From an uncultured Prevotella sp. (lineage in GTDB: Bacteria; Bacteroidota; Bacteroidia; Bacteroidales; Bacteroidaceae), in assembly GCA_927910885.1 (NCBI GenBank), contig CAKMOD010000116.1, positions 1 to 15,600 on the forward strand: 15,600 bases of DNA. Reading direction: 5' to 3'. Within the stretch, counting starts at the first letter, position 1. Each line of letters starts with the position of its first letter. The translations under genes and the position numbers were made by a program. This document shows, in pieces, positions 7,022 to 13,444 of the stretch. Below the pieces are notes generated by a model. It searched no databases and was not told the DNA's origin. It was given only the letters and a program-made list of their open reading frames with translations.

Positions 7022-7230
7022 AAAGAGAATACGTACATTTTCAGTATGTTTCTTTATCTCTAACGTTTAGCCCATCCAAATACATTATCTATCTTTCCTA
7101 TACCTATTGTTTGATTCATTTAAACCTATCGTTTCAATTCATCCAACAATAAGTTCTTAGTTCCCGCCGTCTCTATTCTCAATACTTATATACACTCTAT
7201 GAACATACAATATGTATGCCACAAAGACCA

Positions 7231-7250
7231 ATGGCAACATTTGTTACCAT
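7231..7250. promoter_or_regulatory. 20-base palindrome upstream of sufB, possible operator
   Basis: ATGGCAAC and GTTACCAT form 8-base arms with one mismatch around a 4-base ATTT centre. A second small palindrome, CATAC-AATAT-GTATG, lies at 7204-7218. Both are in the non-coding gap that should regulate sufB. A site of this size fits a dimeric transcription factor, but none can be named from the sequence. It lies only five bases from the infB terminator stem and could instead be part of that transcript end. Confidence 0.35.
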
Positions 7251-7254
7251 GAAG

Positions 7255-7298
7255 AAAAAACCGCCTTTACTCCTTTGATGGAGAAAAGACGGTTTTTT
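7255..7298 (-). terminator. Intrinsic terminator downstream of infB
   Basis: On the minus strand the arm AAAAAACCG plus TCTTTTCTCC pairs with GGAGTAAAGG plus CGGTTTTTT, a 19-base stem with one mismatch and one G-T wobble, closed by a six-base loop and carrying a run of six T. It begins seven bases after the infB stop. It should end the rimP-nusA-infB transcript and separate it from the suf cluster. The symmetrical A/T runs mean it could also act in the other direction. Confidence 0.88.
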
Positions 7299-7304
7299 AT
7301 ATTA

Positions 7305-10163
7305 TTACAATTTCTGTTCAACCTCAATCTCCGTGAAGGTTTCGATGATATCACCCACCTGCAAATCATTGTAGTTGACAAGTGAGATACCACATTCAAG
7401 TCCTGTTGCGACATCCTTCACATCATCCTTATAACGCTTCAGAGCATCAATAGGAGCTGTATGGATAACGATTCCGTCACGGACTACGCGACCCTTATCC
7501 TTGCTGTGAACCTTACCTTCAGTAACCATACCACCGGCAACAGTTCCAACCTTGGAAATCTTGAAGACTTGCTTAACCTCGAACTGACCTGTGACAATCT
7601 CTTTCTTCACCTTGTCAAGCATACCTACCATCGTAGACTTAACGTCGTCGATAGCATCGTAGATGACAGAGTAAGTGTTGATTTCTACACCCTCACGGTC
7701 AGCCAAACGGCGTGCATCAGCAGAAGGACGAACCTGGAAACCGACGATGACAGCATCAGAAGCAGATGCCAACATAACATCGTTCTCAGAAATCTGACCT
7801 ACAGCCTTACTGATAACATTAACATTAACCTTCTCAGTTGACAGCTTGATGAATGAGTCAGACAAAGCCTCGATAGAACCATCAGTATCACCCTTCACAA
7901 TGATATTCATCTCATGGAACTCACCACGAGCGATTCGGTGAGATATATCAGACAGTGTAAGACGAGTTTGTGTACGCAAGCCCTGCTCACGCTGCAACTG
8001 TTCACGCTTGTTTGCAATCTCACGTGCCTCCTGCTCAGTCTCCATAACATGGAAGGTATCACCTGCTGTTGGTGCACCATTGAGACCGAGGATGATTGCA
8101 GGTTCTGCTGGTCCAGCACTCTCAATACGCTGATTACGCTCATTGAACATAGCCTTAATACGACCCCAAGAAGTACCAGCGATAACGTTATCACCAATCT
8201 TCAATGTACCATTAGATACGAGAACCGTACTAACATAACCACGACCCTTATCAAGTGATGACTCTATGATAGTACCTGTAGCCTTACGGTTTGGGTTAGC
8301 TTTGAGATCCATCATATCAGCCTCAAGAAGAACTTTATCAAGAAGTTCGTTCACTCCGATACCCTTCTTAGCACTAATCTCCTGACACTGATACTTACCA
8401 CCCCACTCTTCAACAAGCAGATTCATCTGTGACAAGTCTTCACGAATCTTATCTGGGTTAGCTCCTGGCTTATCAATCTTATTGATTGCAAAGACCATTG
8501 GAACACCTGCAGCCTGTGCATGAGCAATCGCCTCCTTGGTAGTAGGCATCACAGAGTCGTCAGCTGAAATGATAATAATCACGATATCCGTTACCTGTGC
8601 ACCACGAGCACGCATAGCCGTAAATGCTTCGTGACCCGGAGTATCAAGGAAGGTAACCTTACGGCCATTCTCAAGTGTCACACCATAAGCACCGATGTGC
8701 TGGGTAATACCACCCGCCTCACCGGCAATTACATTCGTATTACGGATATGGTCGAGCAAAGAAGTCTTACCGTGGTCAACATGACCCATGACAGTCACGA
8801 TAGGTGCACGTGATACGAGATCGTTCTCGTCATCCTCTTCTTCACTAACAGCTTCCTGTACTTCGGCACTTACATATTCTGTCTTAAAGTCGAACTCATC
8901 AGCAACAAGGTTGATAGTCTCAGCATCCAGACGCTGGTTGATAGACACCATGATACCTACAGACATCAAAGTAGAGATGACATTTGTTACAGGAACATTC
9001 ATCATTGTTGCCAACTCAGAAACAGTAACAAACTCTGTCAACTTCAATATCTTACTTTCCTTGCGCTCTGCCTTCGCCTCAGCATTCAGACGTTCTTGAA
9101 CAGCATCACGCTTTTCCTTACGGTACTTAGCGCCCTTCTTATTCTGACTCTTGCTTGTCAAACGAGCAAGTGTCTCCTTTACCTGGCGTGCTACTGCCTC
9201 ATCATCAACCTCTAAAGGCTTCTGATTACGGTTGCGATTCTTCTTACCCGCATTCTTGTTACCACCGCCATTATTGTTATTGCCTTTCTTACCGTTCTGG
9301 TTCTGCTGCTGATTAGCGGCAGCATTGATATCGACGCGTTCCTTGTTAATACGAACGCGTTTCTTCTTGCCCTGACCATTACCCTGACCAGCCTTCTCTT
9401 CACGCTCTTTACGGCGTTCCTCCTTACTCTTCTTCTTAGGGCGGGTACTCTGGTTCAAAGTGCTGAGATCAATCTTACCCAAGACATTCACCTTAGGTGT
9501 ATTCAAGATTTTCTTCTCATTCTTGGTCATGAACAAGCCATTATCTTCCTTCTCCTCTACCACAGTAGGTTCTGATGGAGCATTAGTATCAGCTGGTTCA
9601 ACCTTAACCTTAGTTTCAGCCTTCACCTCTGCTTCAACAGCAGGAGTTTCTTTCTTTGCAGGCTCAGCCTTCACCTCAACAGGCTTCTCAACCTTTGGAG
9701 CTACAGGCTTAACCTCTTCATTACTTGCTGCATGCTTCTTGCTTGCATCATGCTTCTCTACCTTTTTCTTCTCCTCTGCAGGTTTAACGGCAGCTGCAAC
9801 TGGAGTTTCTTTCTTCTCAGCAGGAGCAACAGCTTTCTTTGCAGCTGGCTTATTCAGCTGATCAAGATCAATCTTTCCAACTGGTTTATACTGTTGACGC
9901 TCAGCCTTCAAGACAGCCTCACCTTTATGTTCTGCTGAGCTTTTCTTCTCTTTAGTTTTCTTCTGCAAGAGCTTAGCTGCGTCCTTCTTTACCTCCTTAT
10001 CATTATTGAAAGCTCCTACGAGAGCGTTATACTGACCCTCGCTTAGCTTAAAGTTAAGCTCGTTCTTCACCTCACCTAACTCTGGCTTCTTCTCTAAGAA
10101 CTCCACTGCCGTTTGGAGTCCTATATTCAATTCACGAATTGCTTTGTTTAATCTGATGCTCAT
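7305..10163 (-). CDS. infB: Translation initiation factor IF-2
   Basis: A 952-residue IF-2, the GTPase that brings initiator tRNA to the ribosome and promotes subunit joining. An IF-2 N-terminal domain spans about 1-70. A long charged, low-complexity linker (about 70-345; Ala/Lys/Glu/Pro, then Asn/Gly/Gln/Arg) follows, then a second IF-2 N domain at about 370-430. The GTPase has GHVDHGKT at 460-467, DTPGH at 507-511 and NKID at 561-564, then domains II, III and the C-terminal initiator-tRNA-binding domain. The start was set at the ATG at 10161-10163 (MSIRLNKAIREL), because this is where family similarity begins; the frame is open 29 codons further up, but that stretch looks like untranslated leader. 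It ends seven bases before the terminator. Confidence 0.97.
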   Translation of the reverse strand: MSIRLNKAIRELNIGLQTAVEFLEKKPELGEVKNELNFKLSEGQYNALVGAFNNDKEVKKDAAKLLQKKTKEKKSSAEHKGEAVLKAERQQYKPVGKIDLDQLNKPAAKKAVAPAEKKETPVAAAVKPAEEKKKVEKHDASKKHAASNEEVKPVAPKVEKPVEVKAEPAKKETPAVEAEVKAETKVKVEPADTNAPSEPTVVEEKEDNGLFMTKNEKKILNTPKVNVLGKIDLSTLNQSTRPKKKSKEERRKEREEKAGQGNGQGKKKRVRINKERVDINAAANQQQNQNGKKGNNNNGGGNKNAGKKNRNRNQKPLEVDDEAVARQVKETLARLTSKSQNKKGAKYRKEKRDAVQERLNAEAKAERKESKILKLTEFVTVSELATMMNVPVTNVISTLMSVGIMVSINQRLDAETINLVADEFDFKTEYVSAEVQEAVSEEEDDENDLVSRAPIVTVMGHVDHGKTSLLDHIRNTNVIAGEAGGITQHIGAYGVTLENGRKVTFLDTPGHEAFTAMRARGAQVTDIVIIIISADDSVMPTTKEAIAHAQAAGVPMVFAINKIDKPGANPDKIREDLSQMNLLVEEWGGKYQCQEISAKKGIGVNELLDKVLLEADMMDLKANPNRKATGTIIESSLDKGRGYVSTVLVSNGTLKIGDNVIAGTSWGRIKAMFNERNQRIESAGPAEPAIILGLNGAPTAGDTFHVMETEQEAREIANKREQLQREQGLRTQTRLTLSDISHRIARGEFHEMNIIVKGDTDGSIEALSDSFIKLSTEKVNVNVISKAVGQISENDVMLASASDAVIVGFQVRPSADARRLADREGVEINTYSVIYDAIDDVKSTMVGMLDKVKKEIVTGQFEVKQVFKISKVGTVAGGMVTEGKVHSKDKGRVVRDGIVIHTAPIDALKRYKDDVKDVATGLECGISLVNYNDLQVGDIIETFTEIEVEQKL

Positions 10164-10183
10164 TAACTTTATTTTTCGGTGTA

Positions 10184-10282
10184 GGGTGTTGGTTGTTGAT
10201 ATGCCTTTTGGTAGAGAGGGGTTCCGAACATGGAGTTGCTGAATAGTCACACCCGTTAGCTTTCAGTCAACAGCCATCACCC
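10184..10282. repeat. Long-range inverted repeat in the nusA-infB gap
   Basis: GGGTGTTGGTTGTTGA (10184-10199) and TCAACAGCCATCACCC (10267-10282) can pair over 16 bases with one mismatch and one G-T type wobble, enclosing a 67-base loop. In the minus-strand transcript the structure lies between the nusA stop and the infB ATG, its 3' arm ending about 20 bases before the start. It could affect infB translation or mRNA stability. Confidence 0.5.
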
Positions 10283-10298
10283 ACCAACCAATCACCTT

Positions 10299-11564
10299 TT
10301 ACTGTTCAAACTCTGATTTCAATACATTCAACACGCTATCAACGGTTTCAACCTCCAAATCTGCCTTTTCTATCAGCATCTCACGTGGAGCGTTAAGAAC
10401 CTGACGTGCTGTATCGAGTCCGATACCCTTAATAGCATCGATAACCCACTGATCGATTTCATCAGAGAACTCATCCAAGTAAATATCCTCCTCTGCACTC
10501 TGTTCGTCAAGTTCACGGAATACGTCGATGGTATAACCTGTCAGCATACTTGCCAACTTGATATTCATACCGCCACGACCAATCGCAAGACTAACCTCCT
10601 CTGGCTGCAAGTAAACTTCGGCCTTCTTATTCTCCTCATCAACTGTCAAACTGCTCACCTTTGCAGGAGCGAGTGCACGCTGAATAAAGAGTTTCGTATT
10701 TGCTGTCCAATTGATAACATCAAGGTTCTCATTGCAAAGTTCACGAACGATACCATGAACACGGCTACCACGTACACCAACACAAGCTCCAACTGGGTCG
10801 ATACGCTCATCAAAGCTCTCAACTGCAATCTTAGCACGCTCACCAGGCATACGAGCAATCTTACGAATAGCGATCAAACCATCGTTGATTTCAGGCACCT
10901 CAGCCTCAAGCAGACGCTCAAGGAACTCAGGAGCAGTACGTGAAAGAATAATCTTAGGATTGTTATTCTCGTTATCAACACGATGAATCACCGCACGAAC
11001 AGTCTCACCTTTACGATACTGATCACGTGGAATCTGCTCGCCCTTAGGGAGAATCAACTCGTTGTTCTCATCATCAACAAGCAGCACCTCACGCTTCCAA
11101 GTCTGATAAACCTCACCAGAGATAATCTGACCAACACGGTCCTTATACTTGTTATAGAGAGAGTCATGCTCCAGCTCAAGAATCTTAGAAGCCAAAGTCT
11201 GACGAAGATTCAAGATAGCACGGCGGCCGAACTTATTAAAATCTACCTCCTCACTTACATCCTCACCTACTTCATAGTCTGCCTCTATCTTACGTGCATC
11301 TGTAAGGCTAATTTCTTTATTCTCATCCTCAACCTCGCCATCAGCCACAACCACACGGTTACGATGAATCTCGAAGTCACCCTTATCAGGGTTTACAATC
11401 ACGTCGAAGTTTTCGTCACTACCGAAAATCTTAGCGAGTACATTACGGAAGCTCTCCTCCAAAACGCTCACCAATGTAGTACGATCGATGCTCTTGGTGT
11501 CTTTAAACTCCTTGAAAGTCTCGATCATATTCGGACGTTCTTCTTCTATTTTTCTTGCTGCCAT
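10299..11564 (-). CDS. nusA: Transcription elongation/termination factor NusA
   Basis: A 421-residue NusA, an RNA polymerase-bound factor that modulates pausing, termination and antitermination. Domains in order: the N-terminal polymerase-binding domain (about 13-130, DRTTLVSVLEESFRNVLAKIF, with an acidic insert at 75-108), S1 domain (about 140-208), KH1 (about 230-290, with GVRG at 263-266), KH2 (about 300-350, with GRGG at 329-332) and a short helix-hairpin-helix-like C-terminal segment (about 370-415, DAIKGIGLDTARQVL). It lacks the two acidic repeats of the E. coli protein, as is usual outside proteobacteria. It starts four bases after rimP, so it is in the same operon, and precedes infB. 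Confidence 0.97.
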   Translation of the reverse strand: MAARKIEEERPNMIETFKEFKDTKSIDRTTLVSVLEESFRNVLAKIFGSDENFDVIVNPDKGDFEIHRNRVVVADGEVEDENKEISLTDARKIEADYEVGEDVSEEVDFNKFGRRAILNLRQTLASKILELEHDSLYNKYKDRVGQIISGEVYQTWKREVLLVDDENNELILPKGEQIPRDQYRKGETVRAVIHRVDNENNNPKIILSRTAPEFLERLLEAEVPEINDGLIAIRKIARMPGERAKIAVESFDERIDPVGACVGVRGSRVHGIVRELCNENLDVINWTANTKLFIQRALAPAKVSSLTVDEENKKAEVYLQPEEVSLAIGRGGMNIKLASMLTGYTIDVFRELDEQSAEEDIYLDEFSDEIDQWVIDAIKGIGLDTARQVLNAPREMLIEKADLEVETVDSVLNVLKSEFEQ

Positions 11565-11568
11565 AGCT

Positions 11569-12036
11569 TTACTTGAAACTTATTATGTATTTTGTATATT
11601 TTACTTCATCCATCTTGTACGCATGGTCTACGTCCATCTTCACTGGACGTTTCTTACCTTCCACTTGTACCTTCTCATTGACAGCCACAACAAAGTCGTT
11701 ACCATCAACGCTCTTTAACACGCCTTTGACTTTCTTTCCGTCCTTACCGAGCACCTCAACTTCCTTTCCAATGAAGTTCTGATACTGCTGAGGAACCTTA
11801 AAGGGCTGTCCTAATCCTGCAGAGCCTACCTCAAGTTCGTAATCTTCCTCGTCACGTGAAAGACGATCTTCGATATACTTGCTCAACTCTACACAATCTT
11901 CAATCCACACACCATCGGCATGGTCAATCTCAACAACAATCTTGTCGTCAGAACTGATTTGAATGTCAACCAGGAAGTACTCCTTACCTTCCAGCCACTC
12001 GTCAACGAGACTTTTTACAACGTTTTTATCTATCAT
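11569..12036 (-). CDS. rimP: Ribosome maturation factor RimP
   Basis: A 155-residue RimP (formerly YhbC/YlxS), which assists 30S subunit maturation in the cytoplasm. The N-terminal alpha/beta domain (about 1-80) ends in the family motif LEVGSAGLGQPFK (about 68-80, corresponding to the usual EVSSPGLDRPL), and the C-terminal SH3-like barrel follows (about 85-155, IGKEVEVLGKDGKKVKGVL). Length is typical. It is first in the rimP-nusA-infB operon, with the nusA ATG four bases after its stop. A full promoter (12097-12128) and a leader hairpin (12055-12082) lie just upstream. Confidence 0.93.
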   Translation of the reverse strand: MIDKNVVKSLVDEWLEGKEYFLVDIQISSDDKIVVEIDHADGVWIEDCVELSKYIEDRLSRDEEDYELEVGSAGLGQPFKVPQQYQNFIGKEVEVLGKDGKKVKGVLKSVDGNDFVVAVNEKVQVEGKKRPVKMDVDHAYKMDEVKYTKYIISFK

Positions 12037-12054
12037 AAGTGTTTTAATATGAAA

Positions 12055-12082
12055 AATGAGGGACTATTAAAAGCCCCTCATT
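12055..12082 (-). promoter_or_regulatory. Leader hairpin ahead of rimP, terminator-like
   Basis: On the minus strand AATGAGGGGCT and AGTCCCTCATT pair over 11 bases with one G-T wobble around a six-base loop, followed by TTTC. It lies between the predicted transcription start (about 12091) and the rimP ATG, so it is in the leader RNA. The form resembles a weak intrinsic terminator or attenuator. In E. coli the leader of the equivalent operon takes part in NusA feedback control; a similar role here is only inference. Confidence 0.55.
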
Positions 12083-12096
12083 CCTCTGAACGTTTG

Positions 12097-12128
12097 CAAA
12101 GTTACAAATATTTTCGCCACATTCCAAA
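12097..12128 (-). promoter_or_regulatory. Bacteroidetes promoter of the rimP-nusA-infB operon
   Basis: On the minus strand TTTG (12125-12128), 20 bases, then TAACTTTG (12097-12104) matches the primary-sigma consensus TTTG/TAnnTTTG exactly. It places the start of transcription near 12091, about 55 bases before the rimP ATG. Confidence 0.75.
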
Positions 12129-12192
12129 TGTTTTACGGCTTTTTTATCAGCTTACAAATGATTTAAACGGAATAAAAGACAAGTCCAATAAC

Positions 12193-12699
12193 TCATTCCT
12201 TTTCCACTTCATCCTGTTCATTTGCATGTGGGTTTTGCTTTAGCACAAAAACCACAGCTAAACCTATAGCTGCCGTTATCATAATTCCAGCTGTTACATC
12301 ATGCCCATAAAAAGCTAAAAGTGTCGATAATCCAATAAGAATCACAACAATAGAATATCCCATCCATTGTCCTCTCCGGCTTTCTTTCAATCCACTTGTA
12401 ACGATATTCCTTTCTGTACTTATGCGGTGTTCCACCTGCTGCTCCATCAAACATAAAATACGTTCTGGCGCATCAGGAATAACTTCCCCATAGGCTTTAA
12501 AATCTTCAGGAGCAGGCAAAGGACCACGAAAAGAATGTTCCGTTTCTAATGCCATGAAAGCACTTACTATTTTAGAGCGTTTTTCAGGTTCTAAGGTTTC
12601 AAGTACTTTATTGATATCGATAATATCTTCTGATAACTCTTCTTTATTAGGCAACGTAGATGTGTCTTGTTTAGTCTCTTTTTGCTTATTACTTTCCAT
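12193..12699 (-). CDS. DUF2335-type two-helix membrane protein
   Basis: A 168-residue protein matching, by pattern, the DUF2335 family of predicted membrane proteins. The acidic N-terminus (1-55) is followed by the family core SFRGPLPAPEDFKAYGEV and PDAPERILCLMEQQVEHR (about 56-92), a linker (KESRRGQW), and two transmembrane helices at about 113-131 and 135-153, separated by a short YGHD turn, so both ends should face the same side. The tail is charged. The start overlaps the end of the 74-residue gene upstream by 11 bases, so the two form a coupled pair. The molecular function of the family is not known to me. No terminator is evident before the rimP promoter. Confidence 0.8.
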   Translation of the reverse strand: MESNKQKETKQDTSTLPNKEELSEDIIDINKVLETLEPEKRSKIVSAFMALETEHSFRGPLPAPEDFKAYGEVIPDAPERILCLMEQQVEHRISTERNIVTSGLKESRRGQWMGYSIVVILIGLSTLLAFYGHDVTAGIMITAAIGLAVVFVLKQNPHANEQDEVEKE

Positions 12700-12913
12700 A
12701 GTTTAGCCGTTTCAGAACAGCATTCATGTCATTTGCTACAAGCCTTGCATCTCGCTGCAAATCTTCGAAATCATTTCCTTGCAGATAGCGCCCAAAGCGT
12801 CTCTTTGGACCCATACCTATCACAGACAATAAGCCAGACCGCATCGTTGGTCTTTCTGAGTACAAGACCGATGTGGTAACATTATTCTGTTCTTTCTTCT
12901 TTATTAGTTTCAT
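12689..12913 (-). CDS. Hypothetical 74-residue protein coupled to the DUF2335 gene
   Basis: A small basic protein of unknown function starting MKLIKKKEQNN. Its centre, GLLSVIGMGPKRRFGRYLQ, is basic and glycine-rich, and the C-terminal part (about 48-72, DFEDLQRDARLVANDMNAVLKRL) looks like an amphipathic helix. No transmembrane segment or signal peptide is seen. A frame open to an ATG at 12976 would add 21 residues, but that ATG lies within the -33 element of the promoter at 12946-12977, so the start at 12911-12913 is chosen. Its stop overlaps the DUF2335 start by 11 bases, suggesting translational coupling and a joint role. The gene itself is fairly likely; its function is unknown. Confidence 0.65.
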   Translation of the reverse strand: MKLIKKKEQNNVTTSVLYSERPTMRSGLLSVIGMGPKRRFGRYLQGNDFEDLQRDARLVANDMNAVLKRLNYGK

Positions 12914-12945
12914 ATCAACAATGATGTTCTCAAATGAACACGCCA

Positions 12946-12977
12946 CAAATTTACATATTCTATTCGAAAAGCCCAAG
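12946..12977 (-). promoter_or_regulatory. Promoter of the two-gene DUF2335 unit
   Basis: On the minus strand CTTG (12974-12977, one mismatch to TTTG), 20 bases, then TAAATTTG (12946-12953, exact TAnnTTTG). Transcription would start near 12940, about 27 bases before the ATG at 12913. This position decides the start of the 74-residue gene. Confidence 0.6.
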
Positions 12978-13060
12978 CCTTCACATAACTATTTTTTCGT
13001 GTTATAAGAAGAAAAAACTATTTTCATTAGCACGAAGAAGCTTACCAAAATCAAATTCCT

Positions 13061-13136
13061 TTCGAGAACATAAATATTTATTTTCACGAAGAGAAATATT
13101 TTTCTTCATGAACAAAAAATATTTTTTTTTCATGAA
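13061..13136. repeat. 22-base palindromic repeat array (TTCATGAA type)
   Basis: Four copies of an 8-base near-palindrome begin at 13061 (TTCGAGAA), 13083 (TTCACGAA), 13105 (TTCATGAA) and 13129 (TTCATGAA), spaced 22, 22 and 24 bases. Each spacer is centred on a second AT palindrome (AAATATTT type). Because the 22-base period is not a multiple of three, no reading frame is kept, which argues against coding. Weaker relatives occur at 12996 (TTCGTGTT) and 13029 (AGCACGAA). It could be a protein-binding array or a decayed satellite. Confidence 0.6.
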
Positions 13137-13267
13137 AATAATTCGACAATTGTACTCTTTAAACTTCCTAACAGCTAAACACTTCTTATTTGCTTTTGGT
13201 TTTACAACACTTTTTTCACAGTAAATTACTCTCCACTCTACTATACACAGCATCATATTTAACCCTC

Positions 13268-13282
13268 AACACCAACGGTGTT
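13268..13282. repeat. Palindrome AACACC-AAC-GGTGTT
   Basis: A perfect 6-3-6 inverted repeat whose core CACCAACGGTG is identical to 129-139. It lies in the same non-coding region as the 22-base array. Function unknown. Confidence 0.4.
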
Positions 13283-13385
13283 TACCAACCGCATCACACG
13301 TACCAAACACCAACACAACAACAAAAAACAGAGATATATTTACAAGACCGCACTAACAAAAAAAACGAAACCATATTAATGAATT

Positions 13386-13420
13386 AGGGCTTATAGGTTC
13401 CAATCGAACCTATAAGCCTT
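13386..13420 (-). terminator. Hairpin downstream of the S41 peptidase
   Basis: GGCTTATAGGTTC (13388-13400) and GAACCTATAAGCC (13406-13418) form a perfect 13-base stem with a five-base loop, 25 bases beyond the peptidase stop. On the minus strand the stem is followed by CTAATTC and not by a good T run, so termination strength is uncertain, but position and form suit the 3' end of the peptidase transcript. On the plus strand it is followed by TATTCTTTTTAT. Confidence 0.65.
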
Positions 13421-13444
13421 ATTCTTTTTATAATAAAGTTCCCT

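Larger units (their letters stand above)
6953..7254. other. infB-sufB intergenic region: sufB leader
   Basis: This stretch should contain the sufB promoter and leader, read on the minus strand. It holds GAGTT-type repeats (6989-7021) and two palindromes (7203-7218 and 7231-7250), listed separately. The best -7-like match is at 7077-7084 (TGTATTTG on the minus strand, one mismatch to TAnnTTTG) but it lacks a -33 partner. No gene is seen. Confidence 0.5.
12978..13385. other. Long AT-rich intergenic region with palindromic repeats
   Basis: About 410 bases without a convincing gene. It holds the 22-base palindromic array (13061-13136), an AACACC-AAC-GGTGTT palindrome (13268-13282), and a strand-biased stretch (13284-13376) of mostly A and C on the plus strand with few G. 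Open frames here encode lysine/phenylalanine-rich strings made by the repeats and are not believable. It separates the peptidase 3' end from the DUF2335 unit promoter. Confidence 0.55.

Noticed and set aside
7077..7084. -7-like TGTATTTG upstream of sufB as its promoter
   Set aside because: It breaks the TA of the consensus and has no TTTG at a suitable distance, so it was not listed as a promoter.
9460..9861. Plus-strand open frame opposite the IF-2 linker
   Set aside because: Ser/Phe/Ala-rich shadow of the Lys/Glu/Ala linker of IF-2, with no independent support.
9212..9941. Low-complexity Ala/Lys/Glu/Asn region of IF-2 as a possible insertion
   Set aside because: A long charged linker between the two N-terminal domains is usual in Bacteroidetes IF-2; nothing suggests a foreign insert.
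10164..10250. Upstream extension of infB by 29 codons
   Set aside because: The frame is open, but the added residues do not resemble IF-2, while similarity starts exactly at MSIRLNKAIREL. The extension also overlaps the inverted repeat in the gap.
10983..11576. Long plus-strand open frame (197 codons) opposite nusA
   Set aside because: It is the antisense shadow of nusA, rich in Leu, Thr and Asn; NusA is complete and certain on the other strand.
12914..12976. Longer start for the 74-residue gene
   Set aside because: The ATG at 12976 lies inside the -33 part of a good promoter, so the extra residues would not be transcribed.
12934..13224. Plus-strand open frame of 96 codons
   Set aside because: It covers the promoter of the DUF2335 unit and the repeat array and gives a low-complexity product; judged chance.
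13002..13256. Minus-strand open frame of 84 codons in the repeat region
   Set aside because: It is rich in Lys and Phe because it runs through the AT-rich 22-base array, whose period does not keep frame; no start signal or family resemblance.
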